In this document: piece after piece, positions 1 to 11,735 of the stretch
How positions within the stretch are numbered: position 1 is the first letter of the stretch
Layout of the letters: every line of letters starts with the position of its first letter
Position numbers and translations under genes: made by a program
Assembly (NCBI GenBank): GCA_013180625.2
Contig: SNVD02013750.1
Coordinates: 1 to 64,000 of the forward strand
DNA from: Boswellia sacra
Taxonomy: Eukaryota; Streptophyta; Magnoliopsida; Sapindales; Burseraceae
Length of the DNA: 64,000 nucleotides
Direction of reading: 5' to 3'
Notes under the pieces: model-generated
What the model was told of the DNA's origin: nothing
Seen by the model: only the letters and a program-made list of their open reading frames with translations
The model's database searches: none

Positions 1-630
1 AATTCGAGCAATTAAGCCCGAGGGGTGCCTCAACACCTAATACCCTAAGACCAACTGGTTTGGGAGCTATTGGCCCAAAGCTCGCTACATGGATTAATGA
101 GAAAGCTTAATGGGATTGAACATTGCACTATCCACAGGTTTTAAACAAAAATAAAGCATCGGCAACCCGAGTCGTTAAGCTCGAAGGGGTGTCTTAACAT
201 CTAATGCCCTAAGGCCAACTGATCTGGGAGTTATTAGCCTAAGGCTCGCTACATGGGTTAAAGATGCATTCCTTCAAAAAAAAAAAAAGAGAAAAAAAAA
301 GAGAAAAAAAATAAATATATATATATATATAAAATGAATAAATGCCCCTTAGCTAAGGTTGTTAGCCTTAACAAATATTAGAACCAATATGGGTTCTTTC
401 TAATAAGCCCCATAGTCATGTGTCGACTGAGCACAAAAAGGAGGTTTATTGATATCTTGACTGAAGGGTACATGAGTCATAAAATAAAATAAAAAACGTT
501 TGAGAGTTTGTTTATTTGGATAAAATCAAGGAGAGTGCAATAATGACCACCTTGGATGTAAAATTCTATAAATCACTTCTAAATAATAACACTTTAATTG
601 CTAGGGACTAGCAATAAGCTAGTTGGGGGG
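1..630 (+). mobile_element. 3' internal tail of an Athila-type Ty3/gypsy element, with polypurine tract
   Basis: This stretch matches the reverse complement of 46097-46710, the region between the accessory genes and the 3' LTR of the minus-strand Athila element. The shared blocks include the repeated motif around CTAAGGCCAACTG and GCTCGCTACATGG. The tail ends in a polypurine tract (AGTTGGGGGG, 621-630) directly before the LTR, which marks it as the 3' end of a plus-strand element whose body lies off the left edge. A purine-rich run and an (AT)n microsatellite sit at 277-333. No coding sequence is visible. By analogy with the other copy, a LOG-like gene may lie just outside the window. Confidence 0.8.
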
Positions 631-2160
631 TGTGATGAACACTTAAATATGTTGTTTAATAAGAGCTTAGTTCATCATATTGCATTACTAGTGTCATTAA
701 ATTCCTCAACTTAAGCATATTTGTAGTCTTTGCATCTTTGGAATTAACTTCCTCTTAATTTTGGTTTTGTTACAGGTTCGGTAAAATGGTCATAACTCTC
801 TATTTATAGATCAGAATGGTGCAATTCTTAATGTTTTGGAAAGCTGATTTAATTGTCTACAAGATTGCATTTCACAAGGATCATCAAATTCGGGCTCTTA
901 GTGGACCAAAATTGGGCTTGAAGTGAACCCATCTACAGTCTCGGCCCAGTCTGACCAGGCCTCAGTATTTGGACCGTATCTCTCAAAATATGTATCCAAA
1001 TTGTACAAATCAATATGTTCTAGAAAGATGAGAGAAATATCTACAACTTTCATGAAGACATGTGATTAAAATTCACAACATTTCGATGTCAAAATTGATG
1101 GTCAAAGTCGTTCCCTAATGATCCCAATTGTCAAAGATATTTACAACTAATATTTGACAATTATGCCCTTGTAATTTGACAAGTTTGCCCCTGGATGTAT
1201 CTATAAATAGAGGTGCTTTGTGACCCATTGGGGCATCTTGGCCTTGGCTGGAACATTTTGGCTTTGGCTAGGATCTTTTATTGTGTTTTGTGTGTTTATG
1301 TTGTTAATGAATTTTCTTTTTCTTGCATTTTATTTTCTTTCTATTAGAATGTTCTTCTAATTTCTCTTTTGCTAAGGTGAAAGGGTGAAACCCTTGATAT
1401 GAGAATAAGGATTCTCTAACCCTTAATATGTGCTTAATAATCTTAATCTTCTAATGTTTATTCAATATGATTTATATTTAATTTCTTAATCAATCTTGAC
1501 ACCACTCGTAAAGTGGAGGTCTTGATCCATTGTCGACAATCGTTGGCACATCAAATGCTTGGATCCTTTCTAGATGATGTATGGTTCTTCTTTACCGACA
1601 CGAATCTAGTTAGGAACCTTGATTTGTTGTAGACATATGGTGATTGGCACATTGGATGCATGAACCCATTTACAAGAAGTGGTATAAATGTTGGTAATGA
1701 AACAAATATAATTCATATAACTAAAATGGGCTAATTATCCTTATTCGAGATATCGAGGGCGGATCCCATAACCTTAGCTTTCATTATTATTGTGTTAATT
1801 CCTCTTGTATTTTAATTATTCTGTTGTTTATGAACTTTTTATTTTATTTACTATGGTAGGTTTTACCACCTTATGAAATTGTTCTTTAATTTACTATGGT
1901 TGGTTATACCACCTATTTCCATGGATGGTTTTACCTCCTCTTACTTTTTGTTTTATATTTGAATGGTCGGTAATACCGCCTACCATCTTACATATTTATT
2001 GATATTATCTTGTCATTCCTTTGAATCATCTATATCATATTTGCTTATCTTAAAATTTGTAAAGTTAAATTCCCTTCCTCGTGGATCGACCCCGGTCTCA
2101 CCGGGTTTTATTACTTCGACACTCCTATACTTGGGAGACAATCCTTTCTCGGATGTGTCA
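631..2160 (+). repeat. 3' LTR of Athila-type element, plus strand
   Basis: The LTR begins TGTGATGAAC right after the polypurine tract and ends GGATGTGTCA, so it has TG...CA ends. It matches the reverse complement of 44747-46096 along most of its length, and the similarity stops at exactly these two positions. It is 1530 bp against 1350 bp for the minus-strand copy, so insertions or deletions separate them. It carries a TATA box at about 1201 (U3/R) and a T-rich U5. No partner 5' LTR is in the window on this strand. Confidence 0.85.
1201..1210 (+). promoter_or_regulatory. TATA box in Athila LTR
   Basis: CTATAAATAG followed by AGGTGCTTTGTG fits a canonical plant TATA box in the U3 part of the LTR. 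The same sequence is conserved in the minus-strand LTR at 45515-45524, supporting a functional role in element transcription. Confidence 0.65.
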
Positions 2161-3224
2161 GTCCTGTTTCGCCTAAGTAGGGTCTGGTTTGCTAAATACT
2201 GTTAATTGTTAATGTGAGCTAGTTTGGTACTTTTTTTTAGAGGGCTTCTTCCCTTTTCCATTTTTGTTTTTGTTTTCCTCGGTTAGTGTAGGCTGGATTT
2301 TGATTGTTATGGATGTACTTGGTTGGTTGGGTTTTGGAATTTGGTTTAGTGAGTTGGTGTTAGGCTTTCTTTTCTTTTCTTTTCTTTTCTTTTTTCAAAT
2401 GGGTTGCTTTGACCTTTTACTTTTCATGTTTCTTTATTATTATTATTATTATTTTTTTTTGTTATTGTGGCTGATTTGGTTGTTATGGATATAGTGCATT
2501 GGAGATAAAATTTGCAATCTTAGAACATACTAAAACACAATCCAAATACAAAAACCTAGAAGCCATAATCAACTCAACAAGTAGAAATCTGTCAGTTTTT
2601 GGTTAAGAACAATAAGCTTATATTTGAACATACTACAGAAGAAGACATTCACTTCTTGTGGAATAGAGTGGCATTTAACTATTTCTTCTCTTTAAGATAG
2701 TTGCCTAACCGCAAATATTTTGCAATTTGATTTCAGTCCATTTATCTAATTAGTTTGGTTTCGGTTTTCCACATCTCCTAAACAACAAACTGCAGCACAG
2801 TTAAGATTTCTACTAATGAATATATCTCACACACCAATAACCAAGTTTGTTTCTCAACAGCAAACATAATTAATTGATGGGTTTAAAATCAAATTATAAA
2901 ATCTTGACCTGTTAATGCTTTCATACTTTTTTAACACATTGAAAATGAAACATGTGGATATAAACTTTGAATGAGAGAAAAAACTAGCAAGATAAGGCAC
3001 AACACTCGTCCTGCATATGATAGATTTATATCAATTATTGAGTCAGTGTGATAAGCTATACAATAATTATCTTAACTTAGCACACTATGACATTTCAAGG
3101 ACTTCGTATTTTGCATCTACGAATATCTATGCATATATACACACAATAAGAGTAATAGACCTTGTAGGAAACCTTGTTAAGGAAAAAGTCTTGATTAGCT
3201 ACTGCTTGAAAAAGTGGATTGCAC
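2161..3224. other. No recognisable gene; T-rich intergenic DNA
   Basis: The sequence starts just outside the Athila LTR. It contains poly-pyrimidine stretches (2370-2400, 2434-2470) and short open frames rich in Phe, Leu and Tyr that look like chance frames. I see no protein motif, RNA gene or LTR boundary. Confidence 0.5.
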
Positions 3225-4549
3225 CTGCCAGAGGATAGGGGAAAGTGCAGTTGCCATTGGAGCCGAGGGAGGAGATGGAGTTTGTGTGCTCATGATATAT
3301 TGCTCCGGTGTAGCATACCTAGAAAGGACAAACTAAAAGAGGACCATAAATTCCATTTGACAAAGAAACATCGATTCAACTTAATCGGATGCAAATCTTC
3401 AGTATCAAATAAAGGTGAAAGTTTAAGTAGGTTTGTCACTGCTTTGGAAAACATAAAAAGATTTCTATGTCACAGTCATTTTCTATTTTTCATGAAGTCC
3501 CAAGGATATCATGTCAAATTAGAGTATCCTAGTATCAACCATAACATTTTGATATCTAACTCACTGGAGCTTGCAAATGTTCACATATTTGATGACTACA
3601 TGCTTTTTCATTCAAATTTTTAAGTTGATTCCAAATGGGACCTGCTTGACAACACTTTTGTACATGTAGAATTGTAGTAGAATATGACAAAGAACCATTA
3701 ATCTCTAATTTTGTTTCTAAGCCATTCATCTCAAATGATGTTTCATCGTCCCACAACCGCAAAAACTGCAGTGAGAAAATTTTTACATGCAACCATCCAT
3801 TGTTTCCATTCTTAAGACTACTGGATGAGCCCATTCTTAGAAGGCAAAAGATTTATCATCGATTGTTTCTTTGTTCATGAGAAGACATATACAAATTGTT
3901 GCTAGCCAACTGCAACATAACAATTTCACCCCACCAAAACTATTTTGAGTTTAAATATTAAATCCACACAAAATTAACAGAGGCAGAAAAAGATAGGCAT
4001 TGAATAACAGAATCATAAATGTTATAGCAATGAACAAGTTAACTAAGAGCAAGCTAAATTAAACGTAGATTTATCTACTTCATAAAGGATGTCCATTACT
4101 TGGGGATAAGACATATAAAAGATCCTCAATCACATCCCAGATAGTTAACTCATATAATATAATAGGAAAGAACATACCTTGGATCCAAAAGGAACTCTTT
4201 TGGAATATAGTTGATGCCCACTCGCAGATCTGCCGCAGCTCCAAGATCAATGATCTTGAATGTACGAGACCATGATTATGTTTAAATAAGAACAAAAAAA
4301 AGAAGGTTATCAATCCTAGTAAATCAAACTCATTCATCTTTTTAATTATTAACTGAAAGGAAGACTGGAATTTTATTACCTTCTGAAAAAATAATATTCT
4401 GTGGCTTAATATCCCTATGCACAATTCCAGTCGAGTGAAGACCATCCAATTTAAACAAGAGCTGTCTTAAGATAGTTTGAATGATTCTATTTTCCCATTC
4501 AATCCCCTTAGGCAAGTCTTGGACCTCTCCAAGAATCAATGTTTCCACC
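3225..4549 (-). pseudogene. STN7: STN7-like thylakoid protein kinase fragment (three exons)
   Basis: STN7 is the chloroplast Ser/Thr kinase that phosphorylates light-harvesting complex II during state transitions. Three consecutive exons are readable on the minus strand: 4549-4380 (LILGEVQDLPKG, then the catalytic loop HRDIKPQN), 4266-4178 ([13 protein letters not shown], the DLG metal-binding motif, to DPR) and 3318-3225 ([11 protein letters not shown] to ALSPILWQ). All three stay open and have GT/AG borders. The N-terminal part with the transit peptide, glycine loop and catalytic Lys is absent, as is everything after the activation segment, so it cannot encode an active kinase. A CACTA-like terminus lies 2 kb away at 6621, so this may be transposon cargo. 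The identity rests on remembered STN7 motifs; the related STN8 fits less well. Confidence 0.75.
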
Positions 4550-6519
4550 TGACATTTTTTACAATCAGCAGAGTTGTTATTTAGGAAACAAATTCAACCA
4601 AAGTTGAGTTTCATAACAATTGATGCATGACACAGTATGTGTAATGTGTTTGTATAACATTTCCCATTGATTAAATACAGAAAATTATTGCTAAAAAATA
4701 ATTGAAGGACAAGTTATATGCTGTCTACAAAAACTTATCCCATAGCTAGAGGAATGCTAACATTAGTTATTCATGTTTCATTAATAATTAATTTTCATGT
4801 TAGAAATAGGTAATTTGATCTAAATTTCACTGAACAAAAATAGCTTGTCCAAGTTAAAAGAAGGCTAGCACAGAATGCTGCAATAAGATCAGTAGAAACA
4901 TCAATCCCTAAAGTTTGCTTTAATGACTTAGGCCAAGAAAGTTCTCCAAGTTAACATGGTAGGTTTGACAAGAACCTTTGATACTATCATGCACAAAAGT
5001 ATATTCCTGACAGAAGGATATCATGCGCAAAGTTTCCAAAGAATGACTAATAACACAATGCAAATAAGATGGAAACCTACCGGAAGGATAGGGAAGCTCC
5101 AAGAAGCAAAGCACACCAGTGAAGAAACTGAGAACAATGGTAGCTTCAATGAAGACAGCAAATTTATTTTCTATAGGTTCTTAGACAATTTCTGTAGCTT
5201 TAACAATGGCAGTAGCAGAATTCTCAGCCTCTTTTATTTCTACAGGTTTTTCTAGCCCATTTTAAGTTCTGCTCTCTTTCCTTCAGTAGATATTCTAGCA
5301 CATCAAAGCATAATGCAGAATTAATTGAAGGCTTAAAACAAAGCATAAGTTAAGAAGCTTAGTATCTACGGAAAAAATAATCACACATGAGTAAAAATAA
5401 AATTGAGAGCTGAGTTAAATTTGAACCAACATAAGGGCAATATTCATGCTTGACCAAAATGACTTAAAACAAATAAACAAAGTCTGTGTCGGCAGCTATG
5501 AATGAACCAGTGATTGTTAGATTTGGGTTTTAAGAAATTATGTTATCTAATGAAAGTATGTTTTACTAAAAGAAAATTTTAACCATCGTTTTTCATATTA
5601 AATATATGAGAAATCATATATCATTAAAACTTGAATACAATATAAAAGTCATATACAAATTTTATTATTCTTTAAACTATGTTATTTTTTTATATTAGAA
5701 ACACGAATTAGAAGACAAAATTGATGCTTCTCCAACCAACAGGGCAAACCGCAACCAACAACAACCCTAACACCACCATTATAGTTTATAATTCTTTGAG
5801 ATTTTAATAGCAACCAAATAGAAGTTTCTTTCCAAAAATTCTCTGATGGCACTGAGTTAGCACCATCAACCAGATAAATAAATTTTATTTAATAAATTTT
5901 TTACCTTTTCTGGGGGTGCATAGAGAATTAGAGGTTGGCAATAACAGTGGCTTCGAAACAAAATAGCAATGCTAGGCTACTTGGGTTGGCTGGTTAGTAA
6001 CAACACTGGTGGCATCAGAACGGTAATGTGGAGTGGTAACTTTGCTTGAGAATGGATGCGAGCTTGCACTGGTTTGGGATTGCAGGGGCTAAAGAAAAGG
6101 AAAGCGAAAGAGATGGGAGAAATTAGCAACCGTTCTCTGGTATAATGCCGAACAGGCCCCTAACTCTGACTGGATATTAACCATTCAATTAGCAGCTACA
6201 ATCACACCTTGCGCTCGAAGTCATACATCTCAAGACCTGACTTTTACTACACGGATGTGGACTTAATAGTTCTTGGCAAGCCAATGTCTGAATACTTTGT
6301 AGCAAATGGGAAGGAGATTGGCGAAGAAAGGCAACTCCAAAGCAAGGAAGAAAGCAAGCATGCGAAACTGGGATTGATAATCTAAAAGCATAGGAGACAA
6401 AATATGAAAGGAAATAAGAGTTTCAATTGAGAGAAGAGTTGAGAGAGATGAGAGGGTATTGATACAAGATACGGTTAGGGCAAAATTGATTTGGGGGATT
6501 TTAGGCCATTAAAACGGCG
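4550..6519. other. Unassigned DNA between the STN7 fragment and the CACTA-like end
   Basis: No protein family, LTR or tandem repeat is recognised. The short open frames (for example 4956-5255 plus, 5114-4920 minus) overlap each other on opposite strands and show no family motif. The region is probably the interior of the element that ends at 6621. Confidence 0.4.
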
Positions 6520-6621
6520 GTTCTGAAAATCACCGCAAACAGGTACGCGTGGCATCTATTTACTGGGGTTTTTAAAAACTATCGCAAGTGGGCATATTAT
6601 AAACCCCACTTTCTTGTAGTG
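6520..6621. mobile_element. CACTA-like terminal inverted repeat and subterminal region (right end)
   Basis: Read on the minus strand from 6621 the sequence is CACTACAAGAAAGTGGGG, which has the CACTACAAGAAA consensus of plant CACTA ends. Just inside are GCGG/CCGC-containing motifs near 6514-6550 and TTTTTAAAAACTATCGCAAG (6570-6589), which resemble short inverted subterminal repeats. No left partner was found in the window, so the element may be truncated or its left end may be off-window or destroyed. Confidence 0.6.
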
Positions 6622-7330
6622 AATGCTTAATATTTTAATTATTTTCTATTTAACTTTCTTTAGTTAGGAAAATCATTAATGAAATTAATTTTTAGAACTA
6701 ATCCTCAAATTAGGACACTTATTTATTAACTTTAGGAATGGTTAATTATCCTATTTAAGTATTGATTGTCCTATGGTAAGATTGTTCCCTAGATTTCATT
6801 GCCCTTTAGTAAGATTGTTTCCTAGATTTTGCTCTATACAGGTCTAGGAAGCAAATGAAAGAATCCTTATACAATAAAAGGAAGTTAGACGTGCTATATA
6901 AAGGGGAGATATATTAAAGTCTAGTAGAACTTTTGGCAACCATTTGAGAGAGCTTCTTTGTTTATGTCTTGTCTTCAAGAGAGTTTCTAGAATACTCAAA
7001 GGGGCCCGAGTGATTCACTAAAGGGGAATTGTAGACTGTTAAGAATGGCCTTAATAGAGGGTAGTGAAGCGTAGCAAGGTCTAGGAAGTTGGTTCATTAG
7101 AGTTAAAGTTCTTGGAGGAGACATTGGTTATAAAGAAAGGTAACTAAGTGAGATAAGGGTTCTCTACTACTATAAATCCAAGTAGTTTGTAGGCCTCAAG
7201 AGTTAGTGAATTGTAACTTGGCTACCCATGGATGTAGGTTGGTTTATAGTCGAACAATATAAAAGTTGTTATGCACTTTTACTTTTCTTATTAGTTACGT
7301 TTTACATTGCTGCTTACATGTCATCTATTA
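6622..7330 (+). repeat. Probable remnant or solo LTR (TATA-bearing)
   Basis: A TATA-type sequence (GCTATATAAAGGGG, about 6892-6905) follows an AT-rich U3-like stretch with a direct repeat of about 40 bp (6779-6830, around GATTGTT-CCTAGATTT). It is followed by a transcribed-leader-like region ending near GGTTTATAGTCGAACAATATAAAAG. The layout resembles a copia LTR, but I found no second copy, no clean TG/CA ends and no target duplication. Confidence 0.35.
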
Positions 7331-7790
7331 TAATTGCATCCATGGATTCTAAACTTACATAACTGTATAAAAAATTTTCTTAAGGCATTAAATATTTATT
7401 ATAAAAAAATTAATTTGATGGATAAAAATTTGCTTAATTCTTTTTCAATAATATTAGGCATACAATATAATTATACAACTATTCTCATATAAATAGACAT
7501 GATTTTAATATTTTTGGAATCCACCTAATCAATTTTAATTTTAGAATAAAGTACATTAATAAATAATGTCTTTTTTAATTTGTTCATGGGCAATGATGAC
7601 TGCCAATATGGAAACTTTAGTTTATGTCATTGCTCTTAAAGAGAACCAATGGAAACCTTCAGGACATGAGTCAAGAAAGTTGGCAGAAACTGTTAACCTT
7701 TTCACATATCAAATCACGCACCAATGTTCATCAAGTCTCAAGAATCTCCTCTATTTTGTTTAATGTTTTTGCAACACACAATCCCATCAA
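7331..7790. other. No recognisable feature
   Basis: AT-rich DNA before the outer gypsy LTR. One open frame of 65 codons (7566-7763, plus) has no recognisable motif and I do not call it a gene. Confidence 0.4.
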
Positions 7791-9720
7791 TGCATAGACA
7801 CTCGATTTTTTAGCTCGATGATGAAACATGGATGAGTGTTGAGCTATATGAAATGCTTAAAGAGAGACAAAGAATAAAAAACCTAGAAAACCAATGACCA
7901 ACTTAAAAAAAATCATAGAAACCAATATGCAAAGAACTAGACAACGAATGATATACTATTGCGCTCTGAATGCCTTGTTTTGTTAGAAATTTACGGATTG
8001 CAAATCAAAGGTCTGTACAAAAGGTTATGATTGATTGAATGTAACTGACTCAGAGTACACACTGTTCACTAGCAGTACTATATATTGGCGGCAATGTTTA
8101 TCATTGGATGGCACTGTTCACACTGTATACTATTCATAGACACTATTCATCCAAATCCCACATTGGTTTTTTATCAATTTTTCACTCCAAAAAAAACCTA
8201 CATAAGTGCACCTTTGGCATACTTCTTAAGGCATCCAGAAATGCTCTCTTCTCCCTCTCGAAGGCATACTTGAGAATTCTTGGAGTCTTTTATAGTCTAA
8301 TATTTTTCGGACAATATTATATTACTCTAAACCTAGAAAGGGTATGCCTTGATAGTAGTTTTGTCTACTCTATTCTAATTTACTCTTTAATTTTTTTGCT
8401 TAGAATTAGTGTGTATAGGATTATTATGAATTGTTTTAATCCTCATTTGTCTTGCAAGGTGGAAATGCTTATCAAGATAAGTTAGCACTTCCTTATTTAG
8501 AAACATGAATAGGGATTTTACTTATTTTTTATTGCTTAGAAATATGCTTAAAAGCATATGTCTTTGAATCATAGTTAAGAGCATATAATTAGAATCATGC
8601 TAGGAATTGAACTTATGATTGATTTGAAGCATGCTAGATAATAGCATAGAATAGGAAATAGTTGCTTTAATTGGTTGAAATTGCCATGATTACTTCGATT
8701 GATTTAGACTTGGTTGATATTTATTAGACTAAAACAGACATGTTTTGGCATCTTTGATTGAATTAGGCTAGAATATGTCATCTTTTGCCATGACATCCAT
8801 GATTAGGCTGGAAATGTCATGTCTAGGCTAGAATTGCCATCATTAGAATTTCTATTATCAATTAAATTATGATAGAATAGCAATAAGTTTAATTATCATG
8901 ATAGAATTACCAGATTAGGTAGAAGTGCCATGATTTTAGTTTATGGCTTTAAATAGAATTTTATGAATGCATGTATGACTACACCCTGATTGAATCATGC
9001 CACCAAGTGATGGTGGACTCGATAGCAATGGACAATTACTTAGAATGAATGATTAGAATGATTAAACAAATGTATAAACATGAATGAATGCTTCAAGAGG
9101 TTTGATAAGCATTGGATAGACTCACATATGGTGGTGAGAAATTTTTTATTTATCAAATCTTGCAATGATTGCTTATATATGAAGTTATGATTTGCATGAA
9201 TGTGCTATGAATATTATGGATGAATGAATATTTGAAGTGTTAGAAGTAGAATTGACTTTATTTATTGAAGAATATATTGATGTAATCTTCCTCGCACTCC
9301 TCTATGCTTGCAAAAAGATGTAATCTTTTCTCTTCACGTTCTTCTTTGTATGAATATACAATTGCCTTGAATGGAATCACCTCGCATGAATAATAAAGAT
9401 AAAATTGAAAAATTGTGCATAAAATGAATAACATTAAGTGGACTATATAACAAATTGTAGCTATTTTCATTTTCCATTTCCTAATAGAGGATGAATTTTT
9501 ATATAGGCAGGCCTAAGACTCATATATAACTTTCTGAACCCATATCTAAAGGGACGAGGATAGTTTAAGCCTCAAAGTAAGGGATTAGATTGCCATCATC
9601 ATTTTTTCAATAGAAAATTGGATTGCCCATGACTTGTTTGTGTTCTCTTAAGACTCAAAAGAGGTTTTGACACAGTGTCGTGGTCACAAGCGCTCTAGTG
9701 GGGTGAAAACCCCATTCACA
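7791..9720 (+). repeat. Left LTR of the outer gypsy-type element
   Basis: This stretch is similar along its length to 37781-38420 plus 40396-41690. Shared marks are the start (ATAGACAC-CGATTTTTT / ATAGACACTTGATTTTTTT), the middle (TCTTGCAAGGTGG-AATGC), and the end (AGTGTC-TGGTC-CAA, then TTCACA). The TATA position is degenerate here (AACCTACATAAG, about 8196). The copies differ by many substitutions, so the insertion is not recent. Confidence 0.75.
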
Positions 9721-11294
9721 GTAGCAGCTTGCTTTGTCATTTTGAGTATTTGCATCACTACACTTTGTACACAATGAGCACAAATTGCCTAAACAAGCCA
9801 TATGGCATTGGCATGAGAAGTCTTTGGCTCAATTCAACCCTTAGATAACTCATGTTGGTGTCACCACCTTTAAGCATGTACCATTGGCTTGGTATAAAAA
9901 GTGACTAGTCCAAAGGGACATCTCTCACTCAAAGGAGCCTAGTGCCAAGCCCCGCACGACATGAGCACAGTTTTGGGCCAAGCTTGCTCAAAAGTGTGCC
10001 AAGGAATGGGATTTTAGAGTAAGTGTCATAGTGATTCGGGATCCTTGTGTCGAGAGGAATTCAAAGGCGCTAAGAATGGGCGTGGTGTTTCGAAAGTTTT
10101 TGGAACGTTTAGTGATATTCCGGAACATTTTGCAAGTATCCAGAAGGCATGAGAAGCATACGGAAGGCTTTAGAAGGCCTAGAAGATTCTACAAGGTCAT
10201 GGAAGGATGTGGAATCCTACGGAAGGTTCCAGAAGCCAGTAGAAATATCTAATGTCTAATGTTCTCTATAGATATCTAAGGTAATCTAGTGTTATCTAGG
10301 TATGAGTGGATGTCTCTAGACTTACTTGCCTAGCAAGTAAGCTTGTAAATATCTAGGAAGGATCTAGAATAGGACTTCTCTAGGTACTTGGTTGGCTAAT
10401 AGGGCAATGAGATGTGGCACAATATTAGTTACACGTTGAGGAGGTGCTTGCCTATAAATAGGGGTGAGCCCTCATTTGTAAAGCAATTCATGCAAAGTTA
10501 TGAAAAGTCATGCCAAGTCATGCTAATTCATGCTAGACTCAAGTGTTCAAGAGTCTTGCAAGCCTTGTAAACTACCTTGTGTATAGTGAATATTTCATCA
10601 CCCAAATCTCTCGTGTCCTTGTTCTCCATTGCTTGAAACTCTCCTTTAGTGGTTTAAGGCTTACTTCGGTGCACTTTGAGGTGATTTAGCACCTAAGGCC
10701 GCATGGTCTCCGCTTGTGAAATAATAAGGCCAGGACACTAGATTATTGGACCTTTAAGGCTCGAGTCTATGTAGATGGATCGAGAAATTTTTAATCGTAT
10801 GAATATCTAAAACCCATGTTGAAATGGATGTCCATGGGTGTAAATTCCACATGATTAGAATAACATTGAATCAACCTCATGGAACCATGAACAAATTTCA
10901 CATGTCAATTGACCCATAAGAACAAAATAGGGGCATATGCCATGGCTTAAGGTTCTCATGACATTTATTGGCATGTTACAATAATCATGAAGAATCCAAC
11001 ATTGACCTGAATGTTAGAATTAGGAGAGAGAACCTCACATTCCCACATCCCATGATGATGACTAAGGAATGAGACTAAAAGTCCTCGAAGAGAGATTGGA
11101 CCTCATGTGTGTGAGAGGAATAAGGTTAGAAGACTAGAAGTCTGTGCCCTTGTATGAGCATGCATCAGATCATGCATACATGCCATTAACACCTTTATTC
11201 TAAAGTCATCATAGCTTGAGTTAAATGAGAACGCTATTTAACATGACAAAAAGAACCTGTTGCTAAAAAGGCTACACCAAATAATAATGTTCAG
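9721..11294 (+). other. Leader of the outer element, with a second promoter-like segment
   Basis: No gene is seen. At 10451-10465 is GCCTATAAATAGGGG, a strong TATA-like signal followed by GAGCCCTCATTTG, as in many plant LTRs. Upstream, 10031-10250 is rich in GGAA/GAAGG-type repeats (GGAAGG, AGAAGG, GGAACG). The segment could be a remnant LTR of another family inserted in the leader, or the true promoter of the gag element. I could not find a second copy or boundaries. A primer-binding site after 9720 is not obvious. Confidence 0.35.
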
Positions 11295-11735
11295 ATGGCT
11301 CAAGTATGGGCTAACATCACCACACTACAACAACAGATAACCCAACTTGTAATAGTTATGCAAAATATGCCAAATCAATCAAATCAACCGCCTCCAAGTG
11401 GACATGGTGGTCATGAGGGTGAGACTAGCCTAGGTAAAGATTAGGGAAAGGCCCAAAAGTCCAAGACAAACATGAATCGGTCAAGTAGTAAGCCAAGAAC
11501 GTGGAGAAGGTTCAATCTCTCTTAAAAAAGAAGGGGTTAAAAGGGATCAAAGATCTAGATAACATTTTACTAATTAGAGATTGTGACTTGCCACTGAAGT
11601 TTCGCATGCTAGGTTTGCCCAAGCTCAATAGAGAGGGCAACATAAAATCTTACTTGAGATAATATGCAGCTGTCATGACCACTACTCCTTTATCAAAGGA
11701 GTACATCTTAAAGTAATTCATACTATCGTTAGAAG
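11295..11735 (+). pseudogene. Gag of the outer Ty3/gypsy element, 5' part (interrupted)
   Basis: The frame starts with ATG at 11295 (MAQVWANITTLQQQ) and is glutamine- and proline-rich. After a stop at the GKD position it resumes in other frames with motifs typical of plant retrotransposon gag proteins, such as FRMLGLPKLNREGNIKSYLR and TTTPLSKEYIL. The copia element cuts the gag domain just before its AWYHNLP motif, which lies at 32605 on the other side. Gag would form the virus-like particle core. In-frame stops and frame changes show that it was already decayed or has decayed since. Confidence 0.65.

Noticed and set aside
3556..3834. Minus-strand frame of 92 codons (MGSSSSLKNGNNGW...)
   Set aside because: It lies in the intron between STN7 exons B and C and has no recognisable motif.
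10031..10252. Plus-strand frame of 73 codons in the leader of the outer element
   Set aside because: It consists of GGAA/GAAGG-type repeats and has no homology that I recognise.
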